A DNA stretch of 64,000 bases. It comes from Pyronema omphalodes (taxonomy: Eukaryota > Ascomycota > Pezizomycetes > Pezizales > Pyronemataceae). The DNA lies in the NCBI GenBank assembly GCA_024516155.1, contig JAJJXM010000006.1:558001-622000 (forward strand), written 5' to 3'. This document shows positions 34,783 through 46,212 of the stretch, piece by piece. Within the stretch, counting starts at the first letter, position 1. The number at the start of each line of letters is the position of its first letter. A program made the position numbers and the translations under genes. The notes below the pieces were generated by a model. It was given only the letters and a program-made list of their open reading frames with translations, searched no databases and was not told the origin of the DNA.

Positions 34783-36298
34783 TTATTTGCTCTAGATTTG
34801 TCAGTTAGGGGTGGGATACTTAACAGGACGTAGGAAATGGGATACATACAGAGAGGTAAGTGACACCAGGAAGCTCCTTACCCTCGAGAAGCTCAAGGGA
34901 AGCTCCACCTCCGGTGGAAACGTGGGACAACTTGTCCTCAACACCGTACTTCTTGGCGACAGTGGCGGTGTCTCCTCCTCCAATGATGACGGTGGTACCC
35001 TTCTCAGCAGCCTCAACAGCAGCGTCAAGAGTAGCCTTGGTTCCGTTGGCGAACTTGTCGAACTCGAAAACACCGGGGGGTCCGTTCCAGAGGATAGTCT
35101 TAGCCTCAGAAATAGCCTGCTTGAAGAGCTCACGAGACTTCTCTCCACAGTCAAGTCCCTGCCATCCATCGGGGATTCCATCAGCGTCGGTGGCGTATCC
35201 AGTGTTGGCGTCCTTGGAGAACTTGTCGGCGGTGATGTAGTCAACGGGAAGGATGATCTTGACGTTGTGCTCCTTGGCCTTCTGGACGAGGTCTCCAACG
35301 GTCTTGGATCCTGCCTCATCGAAGAGGGAGTTTCCGATAGCAACACCCTCAAGAGTCTTCTTGAAGGTGAAAGCCATTCCTCCTCCAATGATCAAGGAGT
35401 CGACCTTGGGGATAAGGTTGTCGATCAACTTGATCTTGTCGGAGACCTTGGCACCTCCGAGGATGGCGAGGAAGGGACGCTCGGGAGCCTCGAGAGCCTT
35501 GGCGAAGTACTCAAGCTCCTTCTTGACGAGGAATCCGGCAGCCTTCTGGGGAAGGTCAACTCCGACCATGGAAGAGTGTCCACGGTGAGCAGTTCCGAAA
35601 GCATCGTTGACGTAGATGTCTCCAAGGGAAGTCAAAGAGCGACGGAACTCCTTGACGGCCTCGGGGGAGGCCTTGACCTTGTTGCCCTCAGCATCCTTGG
35701 AGGATCCCTCCTCCTCGGCGTGGAAACGAAGGTTCTCGAGGAGAATGATCTCTCCTGGTATTGCGAATTCCGGGTCAGTATAGGCGAAGCAAACGGGGGA
35801 CGAGAGCTGAGGAGAGTGGGAGTTACCGTTGGCAGCCTTGGAAACGTGCTCCTCAACCTCCTTTCCGACACAGTCGTTCAAGAAGGTAACGGGCTTGTTG
35901 AGGAGGTTCTGGAGCTCCTTGGCGACAGGAGCAAGAGAGTACTTCTCAACGGCGGATCCGTTGGGACGTCCGAGGTGGGACATCAAGACGATGGCCTTAG
36001 CACCATTGTCGATGGCGTACTGGATGGTGGGGAGAGCACCGACGATACGCTGGTTGTTGGTGATGGTGGTTCCATCGAGGGGGACGTTGAAGTCGACCTA
36101 TAAGGGTGTTTTATTAGTTTTTTTTGTTCCTGAATCGCTTCACGGAGCTTTCAGGCAACATACACGGATCAAGACGCGCTTGTCCTTGACGTCGACGTCG
36201 GTGATGGCTATTCGCTTGTCAGTTACTATTGTTACACGAGGTATGGAACGCGGGGCAAAGATAGGTTGAAACATACAGAGCTTGCTAGAAAGAGACAT
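34783..36298 (-). CDS. PGK1: Phosphoglycerate kinase
   Basis: Five exons: 36298-36277, 36207-36164, 36097-35827, 35754-34850 and 34791-34783, giving 416 residues, the usual length. The enzyme transfers phosphate from 1,3-bisphosphoglycerate to ADP in cytosolic glycolysis. The N-terminus reads MSLSSKL|S..., then [14 protein letters not shown] and SHLGRPNG (substrate side). [13 protein letters not shown] and the C-domain nucleotide region [13 protein letters not shown] follow. The last exon is only nine nucleotides (Ser-Lys-stop), joined by a GTATGT donor and CTAACTGAC...CTAG acceptor; it restores the common fungal ending LSSK. Without it the frame reads on into an unlikely tail. Strong preference for C-ending codons such as CTC, GTC and AAG fits high expression. 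That bias also leaves a long antisense open frame, which is not a gene. Confidence 0.97.
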
Positions 36299-36833
36299 TT
36301 TATCGTGTATTCGTGAACTTCAACAATTCGTTAGAAAAGACAATTTTTCAAGAAATTCAGAAGAAAGGTCTTACAGAAGATGTAAGAATTTTGAGTCGTC
36401 TTGAAAAGGAGGAAAGAGGGGCTTTCATCAGACGGCTGGGATGGTGGGGTTGCTTTTAATGACGCAACATGCCTAGCCCGCCTGGCGCCTGCCGCAGCAT
36501 AACACGCTCGCTGCACTCTCCGAGTTCCATGGAGACGATCGCGTAGCAACCCGACCTGTCTTGACCGAGAATCCGACAACTTCCGGTGTCGCTACCAAAC
36601 TCGGTAGCGATGTTACCTTAAAGGAAAGCAAATCCTGCATCTCGGATTCCGGTTTAACCTAGGAACACCGGTAATGTGGAGAGACATCGGAATTGATCCT
36701 CGAGACGAACCGTTGGTATCCGGACATCGTGCCGCAGCTAGGGAAGCTTCAGAGAAGTGATATAAAATTCCATTCCATTTATTTACAAACTCCATAATTG
36801 ATCCTGCAAATCATCACCATACAACGGTTATAA
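36299..36833. promoter_or_regulatory. PGK promoter region / POL4 3' end
   Basis: This 535-bp gap lies upstream of PGK and downstream of POL4 on the same strand. Next to the PGK start the transcribed strand is C/T-rich, a feature of strong fungal promoters. At 36589-36610 TCGCTACC and GGTAGCGA form an 8-bp stem with a 6-nt loop. A TATA box could not be assigned with confidence. Confidence 0.5.
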
Positions 36834-39800
36834 CTACGCATTACGTTCCTCGGGTGGCCGGTAAGGAATACCGAGGATCTCAAAGATTTTCTATACTCGC
36901 AAGCAAAGATAGTCAGCGGTTGAACGGGAGAGGTTGGTTGGTTAGAGCTCGGAAAGAAGCAAGATGCTAGAGGAGACACGTACTTGCTCGGATTCACCTT
37001 CGACAAGGGTTCCTTCCACGAGCTTCTGGCGTTTGGGGCCCCGGATTACGTCCGAATATAGTCCCCGTTGGTTTAAAGCATAGCCCTAGGACGAAATTGG
37101 GTCAACTACAGCCTTATGGAGAGTGGCGGGGATGGTACCTTTTTAGATGCCAAAAGCCTCATCGACCGATTGAAGACATCACTACCAGTCTACGGTTGTT
37201 AGAGAGAGCTCCTCAACGTCCGATAAAGCTGGATCAAGTCTGATAGATGATGGATGGACGATGGAAAGGATACATACGAAATATAACAAAGCTGCCCCTC
37301 TCTCAACCCAAGGAACAACCAAAAAATCTACTCAAAGGTCAGCACACGACCTCATGACTTCATCAAGAAAGGCCTCTATACCTATCCTCCGCCACGGCAA
37401 ATCCGGGGAAAGCTGTGAAGCACCATACCACTTCGAGCCCTCAGCTGCATCATCCCCCTTCGACGCTGCCACTATTCATCCATCAGCTTTATCCATAAAA
37501 CATCATCCCGAATATAAATGATCACTCACAAGCCACCTTCAAAAAGCCCCTCTCCGTCAACCTTTCCACAATCTTATCCAACACCAATTTCATATACCTC
37601 CCCTCAGCCCCCTCCTTCGTTATCATGATATCAATATCCCCACAAGTCTTAGCCCCCCTTCTATAACTCCCCATAACCTCCAACACCAAATCCTTATCAA
37701 TCTCCCTCGCGACCTCTTCCACCACCTTCCCATGTTCTTTCACCTCTTCCCTCGGTATGCGAGTTGCAAAATCCGCATGTCTTTCCACCCCCACTTTCTG
37801 TGCTTCCGATAATTTCTCCTTCTCTCTTACTTCCTCAAGGGTTGTATAACCCTTCAAAACCCATTCTCTGGCTTTCTTGGGTCCTACACCATAGATTCCT
37901 AGAAATAATTTTAGAGCTTTGTCCTCGGAGGTGTTTTTCGTGGTGTCGAGTTTGTGGAGATTGCCGGTAGAGGCGATTTCTTCGATTTTTGCGGCGAGAG
38001 AAGGTCCGATGGAGGGGAGTTTCAGAGCGGCGGAAGCGGTGTGAAGTGGATGTGGGTGACGCCTGATGGAGGAGATGGCTTTGCGGTAGGAGAGGGCCCG
38101 GAAGTGGTCGTTGTGGATGGTGTAGTGGGATTCGAGTTCTGACAGCTGGGGGTTGTTAGTATGAGGGTGAAACTTGGGAGCTCCTGGGAGCTTTTTTGGG
38201 GGGGATGTAAAGTTGGTTGGATAATGAAGGCTAGGAAGTAATGAACGGGAAGTGATATGGAAGGAAGTTTGAATCTAATTTCCCAGTAATCACAACCAAA
38301 AAAAAAAAAGAAAAGCACACTCACAACTTTAATAATCCTCTCATTGGGCCCTTCACCATTTCCCTTACTAGCATCCGCCATTACTTCCCGAGTTCCTACA
38401 TCATCCGCAGGTTCGGCCGCTCCTACAAGGTTCGGATGCATGCACTGAAAACTCAATAACCCTCCTTTCGTTTTCTTCATATTTCCCACCGAGGTTCTGG
38501 ATTTCTTACGATGGTTTTCGTATGAATCTTCATCTTCCGTATCTCTATCGACATCTTCTGAGTCCGAGAAGGGCAGTTGTGTAGCCGTAGCAATGATGCG
38601 GTCGAGATCATCCTGAGGTTTAGGGGCCGCAGAGGCCGCAGAGGGCGCAGTGGCCGTAGTATCGAAATCATTTTCGCAATCGTCGAGATGATCAAAATTG
38701 CCGAAAGGTGGAGTAGATCCAGCCAAATGTGTATAATAGCTATTACCTTTAATTGGAGTTTCCTTCACAACTTCTGTAAACTGAAACCGAGGACGATTTC
38801 TGAGAAGTGGTGTTTCCTTGACAATATTTGGACTGGGTGTGGTGATGACGTCTGTTGGCCGCTTACGTTTTGGGTTGGGGTTGGGTATGGTTGTGGCTTT
38901 GATGACGTCAGGGGATCCGGGTGGTTGGATAACGGAACCGGGCGTTTCGGGGGTGTCATATGTATCTGTAAGCGGATTCCTGGGTGTTTCTTTGATGATT
39001 TCTTTGTGGAATTTGGGAGTTGCGATTGAAGAAGAGGATTCTGATGAGATGTTGCGGGGGATAACATCCTGGGGAATTTGTGCTTGTTTTGGAGCAGCGA
39101 TTGGACGCCCAGGTACCAGGTACATGTACTGCTTATGGTCCAAAATACGGCGGAATTGAATACAATCGCTAGGGAAATTATCTTTGACGATAATTATATG
39201 ATCCTAATGAAAATAAATGAGAACTCGATTTGGAATCAGAATTTCGGATGCTTACTGGTATGGATTCTTGGCCAATGGCTTGCAAGATATCGGAATATTT
39301 AAAACCACTATCGGCTATGATATGTGTAACAGCTTGCTGAGTTTCTGAAAAGGAACCCGAGATACAGAATGCTCCGTGTTCATGAGCTCGTTGTATTTTT
39401 AGCTTGCGGGTTATATTTTTGATATTGTTAGGGACAAAATCTGGGGCAATAAGTTAGACCGAATAATCTTCAGAAAGTTTTGAAAGGATTTACAAAAACT
39501 CACAGAAGTACATATCAGCAAATATATCTGATTTTTGGACTGGAGTTGAAGTTGAAGTTGAAGTTCTTCTTGTTGAGGATCGTGATGTTTTTTCCTCATA
39601 TTTGAATCGGAAAGCTTCTGATAATTTTGGTTTCGATGGAACAACTTCTGTAGTTGGAGTAATAAGTTCCCTCGGTTCAGCTGGTGTACTTGTAACGATA
39701 TTTCCTTGTGTAGAGACAAGTTTTAAAGAATTTCGTTTTCGTAGTCGTGTATCCCTTAGTTTGGAGTTGCTGTTGCTGTTGCTACTGCTAGCGCTTCCTT

Positions 39801-39933
39801 GGCCTGGATTTGGTGTTTTCTGTGCAGCGATGAACGGTGCAAACGGCGCGCATTCGTCTTCGTCAGGGTCGGTCACGCCGTCGTGAAGAGCATAGAGATT
39901 ATCAAAGAAGGTAATCTTGGAGGGTTTGTCCAT
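36834..39933 (-). CDS. POL4: X-family DNA polymerase (Pol4 / Pol lambda type)
   Basis: Nine exons: 39933-39504, 39440-39256, 39203-38325, 38145-37530, 37471-37382, 37327-37278, 37189-37139, 37085-36984, 36890-36834; 2460 nt, 819 residues. The family fills short gaps in base-excision repair and end joining in the nucleus. A BRCT-like region (about 143-240) crosses the first introns. A long Ser/Thr/Pro-rich linker follows, then the 8-kDa domain (from ~499, LSYRKAISSIRR, with SIGPSLAAKIEEI) and fingers (GIYGVGPKKAREW). The palm has GSYRRGAKTCGDIDIM with Asp668 and Asp670, and the third carboxylate Asp734 in WRRIDFLVVP, its codon split by an intron. The thumb has YFTGSDVFNRSMR and NQRGLYSDV. It ends KIFEILGIPYRPPEERNA. 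All three catalytic aspartates are intact. The five 3' exons are only 50-102 nt. Confidence 0.95.
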
Positions 39934-40956
39934 TTTCTCGATTATATTGTAACGAATATTGTAGTGTTATTGGTTGGTTTCTCGGACTTCTCGTGCACAG
40001 GGCTCCCAGGGCTCCCAGAGCTTTTCTCGGGTGGATACTGAAGTTGGAACGAACCAGGAAGGGGCACCGTGACGCGCGGAGGAGTCAGATGAGCTCCAGT
40101 ATGAATGATCGAGATTGACTCAGGTAACTTGATTTAACTATCACGAGAATCAAACTCGACAACACTTGGCCCAGGGACCTTCTCCAGATTTGAAGAGATT
40201 TACGCACATAAATGACCTCCCTCCTGCTAACCACGGACACGGTTCTACAGATGAGCCCTGCGCATGAGGCTCTGCTCCAGCGTTAAACTCAAAAATAGGC
40301 CATCACCGCCAAGCTTTAGTGATGAACGTCTATTAAACCCTGTCCCGCCTTCTCGCCCTTTGACGGCCGCTGGCGAGCCAATCAGCGTAATTTCAAGCTC
40401 CAGGCTGTTTTGTTTTGTTGTCTTCGTTTTCGTTGTGCGAGGAGCGCAAGGCCGAGCAAATGGTGATTCAGCCTGGATCTGCCCTGACGAACCAGCAAAC
40501 ATTCAAGTTCAGAGTTTACCACAGAAACCTCATAAAATTACAGTAATAAATGTCCAAAATTCTGCTGCAACAAAAAGAAAACTTCCTGTAGGAAATATCC
40601 AGTGAGATCGCTGAGAATTGCCCCTGGAGATCTGAGTGACCAGACCGCCGACCGGTCCCATAACAACACAGGTTTGTGGTACTCCAGCACTACCCCCCGA
40701 CTTGCCCGCTCGCTGTCTACTGCACGCGAGACTGTCTTCTCATCCTTCTCCTCTTTACATCCGTTGTTCTTACGCTTCCGTCCGTCAGCTTTGTTCCGCC
40801 TCACCGCGAACACCCACGTCTACAAGCTCGCCGCTCATTAACACTCGAAGCACGAAACTCCCACGCGCCCATCGTTCGACATTATTATCCTGCCGTCGTC
40901 GTTGTCTACCGAGACGTCTCACGGTCGCAGTCTCCCCGCTCGGCGAGTCGATAGCA
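39934..40956. promoter_or_regulatory. Shared divergent upstream region of POL4 and the sirtuin gene
   Basis: This 1023-bp segment separates the two start codons. It contains GGGCTCCCAGGGCTCCCAGAG (39999-40020, an 8-9 bp direct repeat) and a C/T-rich leader before the sirtuin start. An open frame runs from 40636 into the sirtuin, but its composition looks like untranslated leader. Core promoter elements could not be placed. Confidence 0.45.
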
Positions 40957-42471
40957 ATGTCTAAAGACGCACCACCAGCAGCAACCGCGCCTGCTGCTCC
41001 CAAGCGGCAGAGATCCCCACCAAAGCCACGGGAAACACAATTCCTCGATTTACCATTTCGCGAGAGTACAGGACAGAGAGCAGCTCTTGATTCTTTACAG
41101 AAGTTGTTGCGAAAGAAAAAGAAAATTGTTGTGATCGCGGGTGCTGGTATCTCGGTTAATGCTGGTATCCCCGACTTTCGAGGTTCGGATGGTTTATTTG
41201 CTACTTTAAAAACCTCAAAGAATTCTGGAAAGGATTTATTTGATGCCTCTGTCTACAAAGATAATTTCCTAACGGCATCATTTCACGACATGGTCCGTGA
41301 TTTGCACGGGTTGGCCTCGCGCGCTCAACCAACCCAATTTCACCACTTGCTAGCCACGCTAGCAACCGAAGGACGCCTACTCAGACTTTATTCACAAAAC
41401 GTCGACTGCATAGAAACCCGGCTCGAACCATTAAATACCGTCGTACCACTCCAAACAAAAGGACCATGGCCACGAACCATTCAAGTACATGGTGGACTCG
41501 AAAAGATGAATTGTCAAAAATGTGGATGGGTCGGTCCTCTTGAACCCGATCTTTTTATTGGAGCAGAGCCACCGGACTGTCCTGAGTGCAAAGAGATGGA
41601 ATCTATTCGAGGGATTGCGGGAAAGCGTTCACTTGGAATCGGAAAGCTGAGACCGCGTATTGTGTTGTACAACGAGTTTCATCCTGATGCCGACGCGATC
41701 GGTGCTGTGTCTTCGGCGGATATTAAAGCCCGCCCTGACGCGGTGATTGTTGTTGGAACCAGTCTTAAGGTTCCCGGGGTCAAGAGAATTGTCTCGGAGA
41801 TGTGCAAGACAGTTCGGGATTTCAGAGGAGGGCTTTGTGTCTGGGTAAATAAGAACGATCCCCCACCGGCGAAGGATTACGCATTCGACCTGGTTGTTCG
41901 TGGGGATTGTGAGGAATTGGCGGTATTGATGAAGGCACAGCCTGAGGAAGGAAGTGATCAGGATATGAGCAGTGTGGAATCTTTCACTGAAGTTGACGCC
42001 GAAGAGCCGTGCAAGGACAGTTCCATGCTCGAAGTTGTTATTCCGACTCAGCTCCCTTCACCGGCATTAAGTACGGCTTCCTCAACTTTATTCGGGGACT
42101 CAACAACGCAAGCAAAGTCTCGGAAACGCGCCCCAGCCCCTACAAAAGTTGAGAAACCACCACCGAAACCACGAGGAAGAAAACCTGCCTCTGAAAAACC
42201 GCCTGCAAAGAAGAAGGCCGCTGCCTCCAAACCGCCTACAACTGGACTCATTAGCAATGCGTTCAAAGCAACTAAGGCACCTACAGCCGCTGCCAAAGCA
42301 AAAGCAAAGGCCGCCGCGGCAGAGAAAGCCGCGCCGGCCAAAATGGAACCCCTCGTCATCATTCCAGATACGATGTTTATGGGATCTTCATTATCGCCAG
42401 TTCCATCTAGCATTCCTTCGCCCGTCACTTCTACTCGCAGCAGTATTCCAGTTAGTAGTTTACTCAACTAG
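40957..42471 (+). CDS. HST3/HST4: Sirtuin, Hst3/Hst4-type NAD-dependent deacetylase
   Basis: A single exon of 504 residues from ATG 40957 (GATAGCAATGTC). Upstream in-frame codons exist but read like leader sequence. Sirtuins remove acetyl groups from lysines using NAD+. The Hst3/Hst4 class acts in the nucleus on histone H3 Lys56 and affects silencing and damage tolerance. Visible motifs are GAGIS and PDFRG (62-76), SQNVD (146-150), the catalytic His178 in QVHGG, two zinc-binding pairs CQKC (186/189) and CPEC (208/211), and GTSLKVPG (267-274). The insert between the zinc pairs and NEFHPDAD is class-like. The C-terminal ~190 residues are Pro/Lys/Ala-rich with an AT-hook-like PRGRKP near 404. 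Assignment to Hst3/Hst4 and not Hst2 or Sir2 is from motif style and not from a tree. Confidence 0.92.
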   Translation: MSKDAPPAATAPAAPKRQRSPPKPRETQFLDLPFRESTGQRAALDSLQKLLRKKKKIVVIAGAGISVNAGIPDFRGSDGLFATLKTSKNSGKDLFDASVYKDNFLTASFHDMVRDLHGLASRAQPTQFHHLLATLATEGRLLRLYSQNVDCIETRLEPLNTVVPLQTKGPWPRTIQVHGGLEKMNCQKCGWVGPLEPDLFIGAEPPDCPECKEMESIRGIAGKRSLGIGKLRPRIVLYNEFHPDADAIGAVSSADIKARPDAVIVVGTSLKVPGVKRIVSEMCKTVRDFRGGLCVWVNKNDPPPAKDYAFDLVVRGDCEELAVLMKAQPEEGSDQDMSSVESFTEVDAEEPCKDSSMLEVVIPTQLPSPALSTASSTLFGDSTTQAKSRKRAPAPTKVEKPPPKPRGRKPASEKPPAKKKAAASKPPTTGLISNAFKATKAPTAAAKAKAKAAAAEKAAPAKMEPLVIIPDTMFMGSSLSPVPSSIPSPVTSTRSSIPVSSLLN

Positions 42472-43307
42472 TAAACTTGGTTTCAGCAATTGAGTAAACG
42501 GCTCACGATAATCCCGCTGAACCGGTAACGACAGACGTGTTACGTTTTTCTTTGGAATCATGGACTGGCCACAAGATGCAATGTAAAATGGCTGTTACAT
42601 TCATGTACAATATTTTTCGGTGTCAGGCGTTGGATTTGGAGGTGTCGAGTTTGTGATAGAGTTTTTCGACTCTCCTTGTGTGTTTTTCTTTTTTGTTACT
42701 CTTTCTGTTTATTTATTGGCACTTTATTTTTTTTTTGTGGAGGCACGGCGTTGTTAGGCGTTTTTATAATATCGTTGTTAAGTATGTAAACACAGCATAC
42801 ACTCAAGACAAGCTCTTCTTAGAAAAGTGTATCTATCGTGATGGGGAGTTGACAGCTGTGATATATTGTCGTGATGTTTCAGCGATTTGATTGGGATTTG
42901 TTGATCTCCCGGAGCTAGAAATAAATACAACCTGGTATTATGCAGGGAAACAGCCGCCTGAGATATCATTTCAGATGTAATCGATTTGTAGGAGAGATGT
43001 CTACATGAAAAGAATAGCTCCCAGCTCAGATGGGGTGAATGATAAGGAAAATACCTAAACCATAGCTAAAAGCTTTCGGCCTTGGAATTATTATTTGTAG
43101 AACAAATTCGCTTCACCTCCGTTCAACTTAAGAGTATTTTGCCCCCTGAGAGCTAGACCGGCTCCCGCTATGGGTCCTAGAACACCAGGAACATCAGCGG
43201 TCATACAGCCTTCAACTACTTCCATCATGCTCCATAAAGCCCCCTCGTCCGCCATACTCGAATACATTTCACCAAACGCGTCAATCTTTAAGCTTGTGTA
43301 ACATCCC
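42472..43307. other. Intergenic, sirtuin to MED16
   Basis: T-rich sirtuin 3' region followed by sequence without features up to the MED16 start. No extra exon seen. Confidence 0.6.
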
Positions 43308-46212
43308 ATGTCTGCACCAATGGAAACCGATGATGCAATGGACGTGACACCTTCACCGGCGTCACAGCCGCCAACACCGCAACCCTTGGCGATCGCGTCT
43401 TCCCCCGGCGCTAACACAGCTACCTCAAACCCAGAGATGGAATTCCACGACGACCTTTTTGGAGACAATAGCGATAAGCTTAACGCCCTTCGGCTTGCTA
43501 CAAGACTCGATGAGTTACGTCGAAACGGTTGTAATCAGTATGGAATCTCGCCTTTTGCCTTTAGTCCTAGCTGTCAGTCAAGTGGCTAACTCTATGGAAA
43601 CAGAAGGGTCGCCTGGTCAAAGCTTGGATGTATCGCGCTCATCGACGCCGCCGGAACTGGTGTAGAGACAAGACACCTTGCTTGTAACCCCGAAGACGGA
43701 AAATGGCTTCTCAGTGATGCCTACCGAATCAATGGAGTCGCCAAGTATCACGATGAACAGAAACTACAACATCTCGAATGGTCGAGTCATGGAGCGGATC
43801 TGGCGGTGGTAGATGTGTTGGGGAGGGTCTCGTTTTTTACCGTTCATATCGCTATAAACACCCTTACCTTCATGAATATACTGAAACAGCCGGATAATGA
43901 TGATGATTCTAATGCCCTGGCTGGTTTCTGGTGGTTACCCGCGGAGAGAGCTTTCGCGCTACATTCAGCTACTAAGCCGGATGGGAGGAAGTATATTTAT
44001 CAGAATTCGTCGTTCAGGAGTTTTGGGCCTTTTCATCCGGTTCAGCATAAAGGTGCGGCAATAGGAGTGACAAGGAATGGAACTGTGAGTAGGAGTAGTG
44101 GGTTGCTGAGGGTCTCTTTTGGAATGCTGATTGTTTATGCAGGTGAAATTATGGTACCATGATGGTATTACAACCTATAAGCAAGTCATCTGCGAATTGG
44201 AATCATTAACAACATTGAATGATGTATTCACGCACGCATCGATATCGTGGACTTGGGGTCCTGAAGCGTCGGCAATTTTGGCGGTTTATACACACTCTCG
44301 AGAACTACGGGTTTACAAGCTTCAGATAAAATGGAATATTCCCCCATCAAATCCGCCGCTGCCCCAGGGAGCCCCACCGATTAAACCAACAATCATCACA
44401 ACCCCTCCGACATTGGTGATCCAGAGAATTAAGCTCATTGATTCGGCTTTACCATTGGATTGTCCACAGGATCCTAGTAGGCTACATCTCACGCACCTAG
44501 AGGTTCTGAGTCCGATGGTTGGAAATCCTGGAGCCCAGCTACCGCCGTCAACAATACTATGTGTTTTCTCCGGAAAACATCCAGAAGGAAACCCTTTCTC
44601 TATTGTTTCACGCTGGGATTTGAAGGATACACCTAGCAGCTTACACCCAAGTTTCGAGCAGCTAAACATGCGGCGAGCTAGCATATCTTCACCTGTTAGC
44701 GCTGAACTTGATATCCACCGTCTCGAAGAGGTGATGCTAGACAAATGCGTAATCCGGGTATCTTCCGTTATGATGGGCACCATTGTGTCCTTTGCGAATA
44801 GCGACGGAACCTTTGAATTCCGGGACAGAAACCATCTCCAACCTTTCCCTGCCACATCCCTCGAAAAAATCACAGGCATAATCCAATCCGACTTTTCTTT
44901 TACCGAAAGTGGTGATTGTTTAGAACTAGTCCTCTCCCCCAACAATGCTGTCGCCGTTCGCCTCAACTATGATCATGAGCTTATCATGCAAGTAATGTCC
45001 TACACCCGGGGTCCCGTTTCTGAAGCACCACATATGGAAATTGCCTGTGTATCACTCGCTACTCAACACGCCTACAGCTGCAGCAACTACCTCAATAACG
45101 ACGACCTTCTCCTGGTAGCGCGGAAATATCAGAGCAAAGCTTTCAACTCCCTTTTCCTAACGGAAGTTCATAAAGCTTTGGCCCTCAAGATGGATTTCGC
45201 CGTCTCGGAGTCCAGTGAACGATTAGTTCGAAACCCATCACTCCAACGATGTTTATCATTACAATTCGCCCTCGATTTTCAGGGTGAAAATACCCCTGCC
45301 AATCTCCCTGGAAAACTTGCTTGGAGCACCTTACATCTTCGTGTTGCTTCCCTCGCAATTGGGTTAACCTGGAATTCTGCTCAACGCCATCAAGCAAACC
45401 GCCTCAGTGCTGCTGAAGAATTCAAAATCTCTGAAGCTTTGGGATGCTTAAAAGGACATGTTAGATGGTTCATGGACATGCAATCCTTTATCGTGAGTGA
45501 CTTATTCGACCTTGCTAAAGAATGCCAAGGGCGTACCACAGACCTTGCCTTTGTCCGGGAAAAGATGATTGAAAGCAACAGTCCCGCGTTGTTATTACTA
45601 TTAGCAAGTTCACCTAGAGCATTCATGCGATACAATTGCCGATCTTTAAGAGGATTGGAGAGTATTACCAATAAACCTATGTCCGGGGAAGATGCACAAG
45701 CCCTAGCAGACGCGACATCTTTTCGGTTACCTCTTGATATGTCGCCGATTCGTCTTGGAAGGTTCGAGAAGATGTTGACAGATATCGATGGAACTGTCAG
45801 AGCAGCATATCAGGAGATCAAGGAACCGGATCGGATTATTGCTGAGCGGGATTTGTTTGTTAAAACCGAAATCCCGGCAGTTTTCGCAGGGTCGGTTGAT
45901 AGGATTCTTGGGGAATTGGTCAGAGGAATGAAAGTTGATGTGGATCTGGCAAAGTTGTTCTTTAAAGATACTTCTTGGCTGGGAATGTCGGATGATATCA
46001 TGAGTCGGATGTATAGGAAACAAACGATGGTTGATGCGGTTAGGAAAACTGAGATTAAACCGGATGCAAGTGGAAAACCACTTAGGTTGAGAAGATGTAC
46101 AAGGTGTTGCTCGATTGTTGAAGAGGCTGTTATGAGTAAAACTACTGTTACTTGGTTGAGTGGATTTAATAGGATGTGTCTTTGTGGAACCTTGTGGATG
46201 CATTTGCAGTAG
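43308..46212 (+). CDS. MED16: Mediator subunit 16
   Basis: Three exons: 43308-43537, 43604-44084 and 44143-46212, giving 926 residues. Donors are GTATGG and GTGAGT; the first intron has a GCTAAC branch point. Joins read NQ|RVAWSKLGCIALID and RNGT|VKLWYHDG. Med16 (Sin4 in yeast) is a tail subunit of Mediator and relays signals from activators to RNA polymerase II. The first half has beta-propeller-like repeats (LEWSSHGADLAVVDVLGR, SWTWGPEASAILAVY). The second half is helical. The C-terminus has the paired-cysteine block RRCTRCCS and then CLCGTLWM, typical of Med16. After the TAG stop the same frame stays open for 55 more codons (to 46380), which is unusual but may be chance. Confidence 0.92.

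Noticed and set aside
34811..36103. 430-codon plus-strand open frame opposite PGK
   Set aside because: It is the antisense of PGK exons, where strong codon bias removes stops on the other strand. It reads through PGK introns and has no known domain.
40140..40175. T-arm-like CGAGTTTGATTCTCG on the minus strand, a possible tRNA
   Set aside because: The loop does not fit the TTCGA consensus, and no acceptor, D or anticodon arms line up around it.
40636..40956. 107-codon N-terminal extension of the sirtuin
   Set aside because: Composition is leader-like, and the ATG at 40957 directly precedes the family-like N-terminus. Not excluded, only less likely.
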